This document shows, piece after piece, positions 47,160 through 60,104 of a stretch of DNA of 64,000 nucleotides. Position 1 is the stretch's first letter; every line of letters starts with the position of its first letter. Both the position numbers and the translations under genes were made by a program. Origin of the DNA: Chelonoidis abingdonii (taxonomy: Eukaryota; Chordata; Testudines; Testudinidae). The stretch lies in the NCBI RefSeq assembly GCF_003597395.2, contig NC_133778.1, positions 25,581,710 to 25,645,709 of the forward strand, written 5' to 3'. A model generated the notes under the pieces. The model saw only the letters and a program-made list of their open reading frames with translations, had not been told where the DNA came from and searched no databases.

Positions 47160-49015
47160 TCACCTGCATGTTAGTATTGTTCAAGATAGGTGTTAAACTT
47201 ATCAGGGTGTGTTTTGTGATTAGACTATATAAAATGTTGCTGCATGTATTAATCTAACTTGTAATGTATGTATCCCACTCTATAAGTAATGTGTAAGTTT
47301 TCCTTTATAACTGTAAAAATGCCTGCTCTGAACTTGTGAACCCCAGCAGGAGGAGTGGTTCCTCCCGCCATCAAGGAGGACTATCAAAATTAGATGGGCC
47401 ACTTTGAAACATCATGATACAAAGACTGGGTTAATTGTAATCTCACATTCGTGAAAGTGCTACATGCAGTAAAACTCGTCCCACCAGCTTGAATTCTGGA
47501 AGAAGGAAATAAAGATAGCTGAATTACATTTTTTCATCTCTTTGCTGTTTAGATTCTCACAGGGCTGGAGCTAGGAAATAAAAGCAAAGATTCCCCAAGT
47601 TCAACATGAGTTGGCCCTAAAAGATATTCAGTGCTGACAGATTAGTACAACTCTATCACCTTTTGGAACCACAGACTGTAATTCATCTGTGTATATATCT
47701 TTGCCTGCTTTAACCTGTAAACAACATTCTCATTTCTTTTTCCCAATTAATAAATCCTTAGTTAGTTTACTATTGGATTGGCTATAAAGGTTATCTTTGA
47801 TGTGAGATGTGACATACAAATTGACCTGGAGTAAGTGACTGATCTCTTGTGACTGGGAGCAACCTGAATATTTTATGATTTTTGGTGTATAGTAACTGTC
47901 AAGGTTTTTTCCCCCACTTTGAACTTTAGCGTAAAAATGTGGGGGACCTGCATGGACCCTTCTAAACTTAATTCCTAGATTAGATCTGGTAACGCTGCCA
48001 ACAACCAGTCGTCTGTGTCTGGCACACTTCTGTTCCCCCAAAAGCTTCCGTGGGGAACCCAAGACCCAAACCTCTTGGGTCTTAAAACAAGGAGAAAGTA
48101 ACCATCCCCCACCTTTTCCCCCCAGACTCTGCCCTCCCTGGGTTGCCTTAAGAGGCTACCCAGATCCAAACTCCTTGGATATTAAAACAAAGAGGAATTA
48201 ACCATCACCCCCTCATTTTCCCCCCACCAATCCCTGGTGAGTTTAGACTCAATCCCTTGGATTCTAAAACAAGGAAAAATCAATCAGGTTCTTAAAAAAA
48301 AAAGCTTTTAATTAAAGAAAGAAAAGGTAAAGTTTATCTCTGTAAAATCAGGATGGAAAGTGCTTTACAGGATATTCAAATTCTTATAGACTATTCTCCC
48401 CCCCCACCCCCCGCAGCCTGAGATTCAAAGTTACAGCAAACAGAGGTAAAAATCCTTCCAGCAAAAAGACACATTTACAAGTTAAGAAAGCAAACATAAG
48501 ACTAATCCGCCTTGCCTGGCTACTACTTACTATTTTGAAACATGAACGACTGATTCAGAAAGATTGGGAAAGTCTGGGTGCACGTCTGGTCCCTCTTAGC
48601 CCCAAGAGCGAACAACGAACAAAACAAACACCACAAACAAAGACTTCCCTTCACCAAGATTTGAAAGTATCTTGTCCCCCCATTGGTCCTCTGGTCAGGT
48701 GTCAGCCAGGTTCATTGAGCTTCTTAACCCTTTACAGGTAAAAGAGACAGTAACCCTTAACCATCTGTTTATGACAGCAACCATTTATCACTCAATCCAG
48801 CTTGTCTGGGAGACAAAATAGGTTGGAGTGCCCAAGGGGACTGTCTGTGACTTCATAGTAAGACTGTTATAGTGTTTCGGGACTTCACATTTGTTACTGG
48901 GGTGGTGAAATCTAATTATTGAACATACAACCAGTTTGGGGTGTCTGCCCTGCTTTTTGACAGTCTGCCCTGCGGTTGGCACTCAGGGCTGTGAACCATT
49001 CCAGACAGTGTGACA
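47160..49015 (+). mobile_element. Older solo LTR, split by a second LTR
   Basis: The left piece (about 47160-47896) ends with ccaattaataaatcc (AATAAA 47749-47754) and a gacctggagtaagtgactgatctcttgtgact run split by substitutions. The right piece (48777 to about 49015) continues with gtgtctgccctgctttttga, ggcactcagggctgtgaacc and cagtgtgaca. The same order (aataaa, aagtggctgatctcttg, ccaccagtttgg, ctgtgacccactg, gtgtcaca) runs without interruption in the LTR at 53658-54805, which proves the split. The left edge is approximate. Confidence 0.75.
47897..48776 (-). mobile_element. Solo LTR, 880 bp, inserted in an older LTR
   Basis: It starts tgtcaagg and ends ttatgaca, flanked by gtaac (47892-47896) and gcaac (48777-48781), a 5-bp target duplication with one mismatch. 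Internal landmarks: tttgaactttagcg, ggggacctgcatgg, three copies of an 'attaaaacaa(a/g)ga(g)aa' block around 48080, 48185 and 48265, ttttaattaaagaaag, and attggtcctctggtcaggtg. Written on the minus strand this is the TGTCATAA...TGACA LTR type that is abundant in turtles. Same family as 508-1492, without that copy's internal duplication. Confidence 0.85.
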
Positions 49016-50419
49016 GCCCACATGCCACCAGAGTGGTATGGCACTCAAGAATGATCAGATTTATCACTGTGTCATGACAAAAAAATCTGTTTAATTACTA
49101 TGTTTGTTGTTTTGTTTTTGTTAATTGTGTCTTTTCACTGAGTACGATTTGAGCAGGTACAAAGGATGGAAAATGGGCATTATTAATACACAATATGAAA
49201 ATGGATAGCTATATTTTATCACATCCCTTATTTAGCTCTTAGAAAGAGGCATCTGGATTAAGGGATTTTAGAATTGTGTCAGGAAGAAGTAGGTTATTGG
49301 AGTGTATTTTCATCTCTGCTGAATGACTAATAAAGTTCTGAAGAAAGAATACAGTCAGACAACATCCAATGTGTTTGTTTGGTTTGTTGCCTGAATACTT
49401 GCAAACCAAGTTCAAGACAAATGGACTCTAAGTATACTAAGGACTGGCAAAGGATCACAAGGTGCTGATGACTCAGAACAAGTACAGAAGTTAGCATAAA
49501 GCTAATGCATCACTACAATATACAACATTAAAGCACTTCCCAAATAGGAAAAATGTAATTTCTATCTATACTTATTGAGCCAACACCATTTCATGCCTTT
49601 TGGATATGCACAAAGACACAAGATGCTTATTGATTGGAGGGCTCTTTTACAGTGTGTGTGTACTTCAACCACTGGATATTCAAGAAGGAGATATTGTACA
49701 AACAATTCCACCCCGAGGGCTTAGAATGACCTATTGGTTCTTGCCTAATGAATAATGGTATAATTCTGGAAGTGTCTTTTCTGAAAACTGAGCTGAAGAA
49801 GGTGATTGGTTGGTAGTTAGAGAAAGTCATAAGGAGAATGGGCATCATGAAAGACTTCCAGGATAGTAGGAAAAAAACAAAGGTGGAAAACACGTGTACT
49901 TTGTGCCCTAAGGCCAAGACTGATAAATACAGTTAGCTGGCTCTGCTGATGTTGATAAGTAAATAATTCCCCAATACAAACCAAGCGACAACAACAAAAA
50001 ATCTCTGATAAGAGATTAACTCTGTAGCCAGACCAGATAACATTTCAAAAGGAGATAAGCTCTCCAGGAGAGGCTCCATGCAAATAGAGCAATAGGACAT
50101 AACCCTGACTAGAGCCTTTGTAGATTACTATAGTAAGATTTATTATTAACCAGAGCAATGGTGTTTTGCTAGCATATTTATCGTGTTTGCATATGGACTG
50201 CTTAACTAAAGAAAACCCTAAGATTACACTGATATTTGCAGTATTTAACATAGGGATATGTAATGTAAATATAAACGTGGCAGCTTGCAGGAAGCCTGTT
50301 TGATGATATAAAGTGCATCTGCTGCCTTGTATGGTAAGCAAAAACATTTTAAATATTAAATTTTGAGAGTAAATGTGTTAGAAACTTATTTATGTATAGA
50401 GCCTAATGCCTGTGGGGTG
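49016..50419. other. AT-rich unique sequence, nothing recognised
   Basis: The 96- and 100-codon minus frames (49627, 50045) carry no domain. Confidence 0.4.
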
Positions 50420-51070
50420 TTCTGTTTTTTAAAGAGAGTCATTTCCATAAGAAAAAGCTATGCAATGCCTGTTGCATCATACAATTTTTTTGTCACTCAC
50501 AATCTCATTCCGAAGCCATATTGCTATGGAGGAGAAATTTTCTTCCTTGGGCTTATAAAAATGTATAGAGCCATGGTTTCTGATCGCTTACAATGTAAAG
50601 GACAGGTATAAAAAATAAAAACAAATCAAGTAACTTTACATTATACAGGCTGAGTGTTTTGAAAAGAACCCCAGAACCAAGAAGGCCAAAGATACTAATA
50701 CTGCCCTTAAATTTATAATGGACATTGCCAAATAAATCAACTGTAGTGATTGGCATACAAATGCAATCACTAATTAGTTGCTGTTTTAAGCAACACAGCT
50801 TGAATGTTGGAATGTGTTTCAGACACTGGAAATTAGGTAATTTTTACAGGACCTGGCCTTCTATACACAGTTTTCAGGGAACAGATTAGATTTCTTGCTG
50901 CTTCCAATGTAACATAAGAGTCTTTACATTTAGTTTAAAAACAAAATCTTATTAGTGTGTTTTTATGCATATTGTTTGCATAAGTGAAAGGCTTTGGCTG
51001 AAAATGGGAAACTCCACTATAGAACAAACTGTGCTCCCTTCCCTCAGAACTCCATGGACTCACAACAGTG
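50420..51070 (+). repeat. Diverged direct repeat, copy B (partner 36950-37750)
   Basis: Shares the ordered blocks listed for copy A, at about 13.4-13.5 kb offset in the same orientation. It lacks the L2-like tail found in copy A between the ctaattagttgctgtttta and ctatacacagttttcag blocks, which accounts for about 128 bp of the length difference. Identity by eye is roughly two thirds, with indels. Confidence 0.65.
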
Positions 51071-52039
51071 AATCGGAGCCTGTAGCATGGAACATTGTGC
51101 TCATGCCCCCTGAAAAACTGATAGCATGGGTTGGGGCTGGCTGAACCTTACTATGCAGGAGGAGTGGGGATGTACCTGGAGTGTGTCTGGTAAATCCACA
51201 ACTACACCTATCTTATGACAAGGATGAAGGTGAGAGGTGCCTCTCCTGAAGAGGGTCTAGGGCTGTAACAGCAACTATGCAACTACATCACTACCACTCC
51301 TCAGGCTGAACGAGAAAGCCCCTGATCCCAGCAATACTCTTTGCACAAGGTTCAGGGTTTGGGACTAAGTATCCTACAGGTGACAGTAGAGGCCTAAATA
51401 GCAGAAATTGAGTACTGCGCTCTTTTCAAGATCTGTCCCAAGAAGTCCAATTTCTAGCCCTTTCTTAAATAGAAAAGCATGTATGACATTAACTGTTATA
51501 TCCCTTGAAATCGAGACAACTTTGTTCAATAAATGTCAGCTGTCCTATTCAAATATTTCCCAAGCTTAGTATTTCTGGTGTTGCACAGTAAAAAGATTCT
51601 TTGAAAACTAGGATTTTTAAAGGTGCTATACACATTTGAATAGAAATGCTGGTGAACTGCAGAAAGTTGAGGTTTTTTGTTTCTTTTCATTTTGATTTTT
51701 TTCATTTTTTATATTGGAGAATATTATATAACTTTTAATATGACAAAATATTGTAATATATACTGTTTAAATAGTTATATAAATGTACAATATTTAATAA
51801 ATTTATGTTGTCAGAAATCCTTTAACATTTCTTTTGCAAAAAATGATTCCCCTTCCTCCCCATTTTCTAGTAAGTGACCACAAAGCTTAACTGTGAGATA
51901 ACAGAATGCGACGGCAAGTGGTAATTAAAGTACATCTTCTCCTGCAGGATAAAGCAGCAATTGTGAAGTAGCATATAATGCATTTGTAATTCTCTGAACA
52001 ACAGAGGTTTTTTAACTAGAGTGAATGCGGTTAACAAGG
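51071..52039. other. AT-rich unique sequence, nothing recognised
   Basis: Includes an exceptionally AT-rich piece at 51660-51800. Confidence 0.4.
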
Positions 52040-52430
52040 GAAAAGCAAAACTTAGTCAAAGCATTTTCTTGGACCGAAGGTCAAGTGAAATAAAAGCCCC
52101 GAGGGTTTAGAGACTCTAGCAGCATTTAATGATGGCAGCATTAATGCAATCAAAGTTGTCTGTATTGTAGGTCTATTTTGATATCTTGGTGCAGGAGTCC
52201 AGATGGAATACACTGGCAGCCATCCTCTCAGACCCTGGTGTTTACAAATTAAACAATTCAAGAGAATAGCCTTTTAAGATGTTTCATTATTTTGCTTAAG
52301 CTGGTAAAATTAATTACAAAAAGCAGCCACAATCATTTTCTATTAAAGAAATGCTTTCATTGAATAGAAAATCCTATGTCCTAACCAAGTAAGGAAATAA
52401 GATCCTCTTTTAACAAAGGACTACTCTTTC
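52040..52430. other. Candidate conserved non-coding stretch (unproven)
   Basis: A non-repetitive run with aaattaattacaaaaagcag and gcagcattaatgcaatc-type homeodomain-like sites and no repeat wording. The open frames are not convincing. It looks like many deeply conserved vertebrate enhancers, but that is an impression only. Confidence 0.25.
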
Positions 52431-52644
52431 AGGCTTTTCACACCATGATGTCAGAGATAATTATATTCCAGTGCTTAGCCAATTAAAAAATCTGCTCAAT
52501 ACACTAATATTCACTGAGTTATTTAAAAGATATTACCTACCATGAGTAATTATATTAGGCTTTGGAGCTATTTTAAATTTTGCAAATAAATAATTTTTCA
52601 TTTACTGTCAACTAGAAACATTGGCATGATTCTGATTGAAACAG

Positions 52645-52742
52645 AGGACTGGTTCTCACTTAAACAGATATAAATCAGAAATCACTTCACTTAGCGTTAA
52701 TGGAGTTTAGCCAATCAGAGAACTGGAGAATCAGGCCCAAAA
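52645..52742. repeat. Old palindromic amniote repeat relic
   Basis: ggttctcacttaaacaga, aaatcagaaatcacttcac and gagaatcaggcccaaaa follow the wording of the repeat at 59335. Confidence 0.5.
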
Positions 52743-53074
52743 TATTGATGGCATGCACTGATTTGTTAAGCTGTAATGGATGGACAGGATACATCAGGGA
52801 AACAAATACTTCTGATTATTGCAGGAATAGCATCATGCCTACTGTAACATTCGAGAAGGTGAAATACAACTAAAGTCTGTCTTTTAGTCTTTAAAAGTAA
52901 GGAACTAGTGTCATGGGCACCATAAAGCATATCCAGTACTCACACTTTGATTAAAATTATAGCATGTTGTTGCATCTTTATTAAATAATCGCATGAAGAA
53001 TATTGGAAAACAGAATCCCACAGCTAAGTTCCAATCATATGCTGCCTCTTGTTTTTATTAAAGAGACAATGTCC

Positions 53075-53112
53075 TGAGACTGACACGGCTGCAACTACAC
53101 TGCATACAACAG
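53075..53112 (-). repeat. Penelope-type head fragment
   Basis: ctgagactgacacggctgca and actacactgcatacaac are the complement of the head type seen at 40556 (tgcagtgttgtagcagtgcc...). Only about 38 bp remain. Confidence 0.5.
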
Positions 53113-53657
53113 TAGAAGATATCTTGTTTGTATTGTCACTCATCAATTATGTGCTGAACGTAGAATGAAATTGAACAGAATTCAGAACACAACCCTGGTG
53201 ACAAAGTTGATGGCAATGGAACGTGCACGACGCAAGTGTGATTTCTGCTGGCTTAATTTTTCAAAGAGTAGGAAAGTGCAAGAATGTTTGAGTATTGTTG
53301 CTGGCATCAATCAATGGCATGAAACTGTAATTGAGTGCATTCAGGCATTCATTTGAGGAATTGCTTATCTTTATTGAATATCAGTTTCATATAAGTGACA
53401 AGTCTGTTTTAATTTTCAGGTAGAAAATAACCCCCTGAAATTTTAATGGTTACCAAATACAAACCCATGTGAGAAGATATGCCACAGTTTCTGTGAATAA
53501 CAACAACAACAAAGGCTAATTTATTCCAGTAGTTCTTTAAAAGCAAATTCATAAAACCACACTACAGAGAGTGCTTTTAAAAGCTAAACCAATAAAGCTA
53601 GCAACTACTATATATAACATACCTCCTCCTTTCACACCAAACTCACTTTTGGAGGTG
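53113..53657. other. AT-rich unique sequence, nothing recognised
   Basis: An (AAC)n patch at 53500 only; the 63-codon plus frame at 53165 has no domain. Confidence 0.4.
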
Positions 53658-54805
53658 TGATGCTGTATGATTCAAAAATGATCACTTATATCATGGATGT
53701 TGCACCATTAGACAATCTTGTACACAGTAGATCATGTAAGGTGTTACCGGAAAAGTTATGTTTTGCTAAATAAGATTATTCTGTTTAAATCAATGTATCA
53801 TCACTTTACCGGAAATTATTAATATTGCCTATGTATCTATATCTCAGATGTGTTTGTTGCTGGCTGGGGTAACAGACGCAAGGTAGTTTATATACAGTCT
53901 AGCCAGCACATTTGTGAATGGACTACTCAAGTCTGATGGCCCATTAAATACCCTTCACTCTACCAATGAGCCACAGAAAAAACTCATTCCACCCACATAG
54001 ATCTTCCCGTAGATGCCTCAGCATTGATATGAGCAATGGCTTTCTCTGGGAGTCCTCAAAGCATGTAAGAATATGTGATATGCTCATGTGACACTGGATT
54101 CCATCTTGAGCCAGTAACTTCCCACAAACTGAGCTGTGAACTTTGCTTGAAACAGAAAATTTCCAAGCACATGGCAAAGGGTATAAAAGACCCCTGGGAT
54201 GAGTCCATTTTGCCTCTTTCCTGCTTTGATTCTCTAGACTGTGGATTTACAACTAAAAGGAGCATACTGAACTATGGACTGAGGACTTTCCAATCTTTTG
54301 GAAGTCACCAGAGTGAAGTCTATAACTTCACTGCTACAAACCTGATAAAAGGACTTTGCAATTATTGTATGTATATGATCTATGAACCATTTTAACTCTC
54401 CTTCTTTCCTTAATAAACCTTTAGATACTAGTTACTGAAAGATTGACAGCAGACTGTTGTTTACTGGGTAGGATCTGAGTTATATATTGACCTGACTAAG
54501 TGGCTGATCTCTTGAGATTGTTAGGACCCTATATTTGATTAAATTGGTTTTCAGTAACCACTCGTCATAGAATCCAGTGTCTGGGTGGTGAGACAAAGGC
54601 TGAAATGCCTAAATAGGCTGCATTTTTGATTTCTTGTTAACCAGTGTGGTAAGATAGACATTTATTTTTGCTACTGGTTTGGTATAATCTAATGATAGAA
54701 TAACCACCAGTTTGGCATGAGCCTGCCCTATTTTTCACCAGTTTGTCCTGAATCTGGAATTCTCAGCTGTGACCCACTGAGGGATGGTGACAGTAGAGTG
54801 TCACA
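53658..54805 (+). mobile_element. Solo LTR of an endogenous retrovirus-like element
   Basis: TG...CA termini (tgtgatgc / gtgtcaca), a TATA box gtataaaaga at 54181, AATAAA at 54412-54417 in a ccttaataaaccttt context, then U5-like sequence shared with the split LTR at 47160-49015. No target duplication was seen with these edges, which may be off by a few bases. The 106-codon plus frame at 54075 crosses the TATA and R region and is not a gene. Confidence 0.75.
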
Positions 54806-57346
54806 CGATGCCATTTACAGTATTAATAAAATACAATATTGCATAAATTAGAATATGTAAAGTGTATGATATTAAACTAAGTAGTCAGATACTCAAAATG
54901 GCAAAAGGCCACTGAAAATCAACATTTAATATTGGAATTTATTGGCCAATTTTAAATCGTATCCTGGCTGACTACAATGTCTATTCACAAAATATCAGAG
55001 TATTTTGCATGATCTGAATAGATAGCTTTGGAATTGCTGTGCAAGCTCCGGGGAAAGACAGCATGAGAAAAGAAAGTTTGGGAAGGCTGATGGAATTATA
55101 GTTCCTCCAGCCTGCAGAGTCATTTGTTTACAGCATATTGGCCTTTGAAAAATACAGAGAATATCCTCTTTCCATAGCATTTTCATTAACAGTATAGCCT
55201 AGCAATTATTATTACTAAGTATTTATATAACGTGGTCAGCATACATATTGTACAATTGGTGAGCTGTGCAACTGAAAATAAGTCCATAACTTCCCCCAGA
55301 CATGTCACGCACTTTGGTTGTAATATCTGCTCTGGTTTTCTTTAAAGATTTCATAACAACTCATCTTCTGTCTTCCATGTATATTTTGGGCTCTTTGGTT
55401 TTCTGGTTCTTTTTGTAGTTGAAAAGTGACACTGATTTTAAATTAAAGTCCAAACGCTTCTGGTCTTTCATTAGGCCTGAAATGGATTTTAAAAGTTATA
55501 TTTTCCTGGCTCTAATGCCTTCATCTGGGGCTTTTTTTGTTTAGGTGCACTATCAGTGCTTGAACTCCAGATTTCGCCACAGCAGAGTGTCATACTGCAG
55601 GCTTAGCATAAGCTGACCTTGCAGGATGGCACCTCAAATGGATCCAGGATAGTATCTGTAAGATTCATCTAGGATTCTGTTAGTGAGTTGATACTATTAT
55701 TTCAAACATGAGAGTAAAAGCTTCCCTTCCCCCACCCACACAACAGCCAGATTCTTAACATGTTGTTATTGAAGTTCCACCAGGTCACAACAGCTGGAAT
55801 CAGTTGTAGAAGAGCCTATCCTAAATCTCTTTGTAATTTAGATACAACAGAAGAGTGCTTGAAATGTCTAATCAGCTTCTGGTTTTTGTTCTAACCTCAC
55901 ATCCTTGATGCAAAGCAGCCAGGCATGTGCAAAATATCCCACTCTGTGTTCATTAGAATCATTTGCACCTTTTATTCTGCTAGGGGTCATGTAGATATTA
56001 CCAATATCTTTGTTAACCTATCATTTTTCAACCATACCAAAAATGTTTCCAAAATGGCAGCTTCCGTGCCTTTGCTGTAGAATGCCAGTGAAGTACAGCT
56101 CTTCTACTTGAGAATGCTGGTGTCCAGCTAGCACCTCAACTGTAGGACTATTCTTCCTCTTGTGGTTTAAAGTCATGGAAAGTGACTTCTGGCTATGCTG
56201 TGGTTATTTTAACTTGTAAAGTCTTTCCTCCAGACAAGTACCAACTGTCATAACCTCAACTGCCCAGTTGGTCTCTCAGTCTTCAAAAGTAACCAATCAT
56301 GGCACTTGGTAGATTTAGCATAACACCTCAACATACCCTATTTGATAGTCTTACATCTTTTTTCAAAAAATTGTCCAAGTCATTTTAAATACCTTTTCTA
56401 ATGATAGATGTGGATTTGTGTACAAAATCAAAACTGATTTGGGCATTCATACCATCCCTGATCAATTCACTCTTGCATTCATTTGTTCAGTACTTTAGCT
56501 CTGGGATTGACCTAATATACATATTGAACTTTTCCAAGACATTTCCATTATTTTAATTCACTGGGAGTCAGGCTTTTATTGCATGGTTATGCAGAGATGA
56601 GTGCTCTTTATGCTCTCCTGCTCCACTTTATGGTTTGCTCACTTACAGATTGCAGGTAATTGCCCTGTTGTGTGCCAAACAGTCTATCTTGATAGATACC
56701 AATTTTGTGCAATTTATATGGAGGAGGTATCCTTCATGATTTTTCCATATAAATTAAATCTAAATCGTCTCTAGGTGGGGCATAAATCACTCATGAATGA
56801 AGTCATAGGTGGATAACTATATGGAACCAGCAACAATATTTCACTTTAGGCAGCAACAGAGATATATATTTCTTCTGGAAATATAATATACATCTATACG
56901 TCCACAGGAGAAATGTTTGATCCAAGCCTCTGATGTCATTTTTATTTCGGAATATCATAATGTTCAAAGTAAACTCAGAGCAACAAAGCATTAAATAATG
57001 TAACTGTAGTCATCATATGGATAAAATGTTTCCTAAAAGATGGCAGAAACCTCCAGTCAGTGAGAGCTGACAGCACTCAGTCTTGTTCAAGAAGCATTCA
57101 ACACCTTGCAAATCAGGCCAATATTCAGCAGTGGCTTAAGAAACAAAGCCACTTGAATAGCAAATCAACAAAAGAGATCAGAAATCTTTACAGATTATCT
57201 CTTTGAGAATAAAATTTAAATATAAAAATGGGGATTAGATGGTAAATATTTTTATATATACACACACTTTAAAACTGGTATAGTTATTTTAAATTCAGTA
57301 CAATAGATTTTTAACTGTAAATTCATATAGATATAGGGACAGATTT
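54806..57346. other. AT-rich unique sequence, nothing recognised
   Basis: No supported gene or repeat. Confidence 0.4.
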
Positions 57347-57473
57347 AGGCACCTAAAGATGCAGATAGGCAGCTAGTGGGATTGAAAAAAGTGCCTGAGT
57401 GAGTTATGTTCCTAACTCACTCAGGCACTTTTGTCAAACCCGCTAGACTCCTATTTGCATCAGTAGGTGCTTA
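57347..57473. repeat. Palindromic fold-back repeat, about 127 bp
   Basis: The core agtgcctgagtgagtta (57391-57407) pairs perfectly with taactcactcaggcact (57414-57430) across a 6-bp loop. Pairing continues outward with mismatches (tagtgggattg / aacccgcta; gatgcagatagg / cctatttgcatc; gcacctaa / taggtgct). An old MITE-like family with 'aggcacctaa' ends. Confidence 0.8.
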
Positions 57474-57589
57474 AACGGCTGTGTAAATATAGCCCATAAT
57501 TCACAGAACTTTACTGTGACAATAAAATTATATTACTCTTCCAAAATAAGTGTGTTGGTGACAAATAGAAAATATTATCAACATAAACC

Positions 57590-57830
57590 AACATTTTCAA
57601 AGTTAGATGCCTAAAGTTAGGCCCCTAAGCAAAAAGGAACCTGATCTTCAAAGGTACTGAAAAAACACAGCTCCCGTGAGGTCAATGATGCAACATATTT
57701 ATTTTGAAAGTGGGAGATTTCCGTGGAACTTAAAGGCAGTGGCAGTTTCTGGTGCTGAGCTCTGAAAGCCAGGCCACCTGTATTTACCTGCCTAAATATG
57801 GATTTAGGTGCCAACTTCAGGTTACCCCAA
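57590..57830. repeat. Old amniote interspersed repeat
   Basis: agatgcctaaagttaggcccctaa, ctgatcttcaaaggtactga, cagctcccgtgaggtcaatg and ggatttaggtgccaacttcagg match the widespread 'aggcacctaaa...tgattttcagaggtgctgagcac' relic. Confidence 0.55.
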
Positions 57831-59329
57831 TTTGGCTGAAATGTATAACTAGATAATTGTGATAAAAATAAATAGTTTAAAAAAAAAAAACCTCCAGTGT
57901 TCCAAAATTAATTTAATACTAGACAAAGTTATGGATTTTTTCCTTTCACATTATTCATGATGAAAAAATACAAGATACTTGAAACAATAATGCTGATTTT
58001 CCTCACATTTACCTTTTTATTTATGCTGGTGGACTTTATGGACTTCAATGGAGTTCCTCCAGACTTAGGGCCAAAACCAATTTCCATTAAAAATCAATGG
58101 AAATCTTTCCCTGGATGCTGGATTTGGGTCTCAAACCTGGCAGAATCAGACTGAATAATATATTGAGGTGTAATCTGACATTACCAGCCAATGTAGTTCT
58201 GCCAAGGAGTAAAGTTTTAGTATAAGGAAAATGAATCTGTTGTTGTCTTTGTCTTATCCTGCAATAATCATATCAGATTATCACATCTGAAATAACGTTC
58301 TTTGTTAGGGTTTGATCCAAGCTGTTACTTTGCAGTTATGGATCCAAACATCATTGGGTGGGATTCATGCAAATCACAATCAGACTTTCAACACTATTCC
58401 AATTTATAAACATACCAATGAATGAACACTTATTTTTAAATTGCGAGACTCCATTATAAAAAAACATCACAGGCCTTTATTCTTTATTTCATTTACTTAT
58501 TCACTAAAGAAGTTTAGAACTCTGCTCTGTGCCATTCACCAAGCCCAGGTTGCTGCAGGACTGTACACTGTGCATGACTTAAGTGCTACATTTTTTATTT
58601 CTAAAACCATCAACAATTATTAAACTCTTTAGGAATAAATGTCCTTATTAGCATGAAGATTAGAGCATCCAAAGTGCTGTGAAATGTCAACTGCTTGTCA
58701 GAAGTCATTTTGAGTGGGCTCTCTTGACCCATCCTAATTTAAAAGTCTGTTTCACTGGAACAAGTCAGATAATGAGGGCACACAAAAGCAGCTCATTAAA
58801 TGAGCTATACAAAAAATTTGTCTTACTAATTGAAAGAGCATAAGCTAAAATTATGGTACCTTAGTTAAACATCCAAAGTGTTCAAAAATGTCATGAGAAA
58901 TAAATAGGTTCATTTTAGGACTGACTTTTTCAGAAGTCTGGAACATTGTGTATTAGAATAAATGAGACTATATAATGAAGCAGAGTCAGAAAGCCTATCA
59001 GACTCACAAGAACTTGGTCAGAGAAGGAGAGATCACAGCTAGGAGAGTCAGGCAGGAATTCAGATCTAGGATGCAAATAAAGTCCCTCATCAGAAGAAAG
59101 AATGTGATGAGTAAAGACCTTTGATGTCTACCTCTTTTAGAGGAGTTTGGAATAACAACAACATAGCAGTAGACCTTTATATTAACTGGAGTAACATCTC
59201 AGCCTGGAAGAAAACCTAAACTACTAATAAAAACAGCTTTAGTACAACTAAACAGTCATCCTGAAAGAGTTAAATCAGTGGTGATTATACTCAATGTCAT
59301 TACTGAGCTAAGTCAGAGAATATGTAGGT
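57831..59329. other. AT-rich unique sequence; 58630-58870 possibly conserved
   Basis: Nothing coding. The part 58630-58870 (gcagctcattaaatgagct palindrome, cttactaattgaaag) is dense and non-repetitive like a conserved non-coding element; unproven. Confidence 0.3.
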
Positions 59330-59440
59330 CCTGATTTGGATCTCATTTATATTAGTGTAAATCAGGAGTAACTCCAGTGAAGTCAATGTATTATACCAGT
59401 GTAAAACTGGTGTACACGAGATGAGAATCAGTCCTTCAGT
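59330..59440. repeat. Old palindromic amniote repeat
   Basis: ttagtgtaaatcaggagtaa, ctccagtgaagtcaatgta and ccagtgtaaaactggtgtac, ending gagaatcag. The palindromic arms are tgtaaat / agtgtaaa around gaagtcaatg. This is the best-preserved copy in the window; relics lie at 21190, 27930, 31170 and 52645. Confidence 0.6.
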
Positions 59441-60104
59441 TTAGAGATGTCTGGTTTGCTAGTCCCTTATGGTTTTGGGAGACATTGACTAGATAAGCAT
59501 TTGTTAGGAAAGTTATGGCTCATTTACTGTTCTTGAGCTATTACTGTTACATACCATCTCTATCTGCTTCATCTATTTCTGATTTTATCCTAGGCCTCCA
59601 TGTCATTGTGTGTGTGTGTGTATATTTATATTCATTCACTGATTTATAAAGGTTGTATCTCAAATTGTACTGCTAACACACTTAGGAAGATTGTGATAGG
59701 TATGTACTAAACACAAATCTATATTAATAAAAATAAATACTCCCATACAAACTAGGCCAAAGTGGAGACAATTTATGAATTAATTTGCTAACCTGTTTTT
59801 TTTTTTGTTTTGCACCAAGAGTGCTTGTTTCATTTAGGGACATCATTTCAGGAAAAAAAAAACTGGGGTGGAGTAGGGCAAACTTGTGTCAGCATATAGA
59901 GCTTCATATGTGATTATAACATTGGGCCAATGTAAAGAGTGACCTATAAAAAGTCTGGGGGGAGACAGACTACTACATCCCTTGCCCCATAGCAAATGAG
60001 GCCCGATATTTTATTCATAAAATAAATAATGCATTGGAGAGAGGAAGAGGCTATTTTCATTTGGGCTGTGAGCTGGCTATCTGATTATGAACACAAGGAG
60101 GTTG
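59441..60104. other. AT-rich unique sequence, nothing recognised
   Basis: A (TG)n patch at 59608-59624. Confidence 0.4.

Noticed and set aside
54075..54395. 106-codon plus frame as a retroviral gene piece
   Set aside because: It lies across the TATA box and R region of a solo LTR and has no viral domain.
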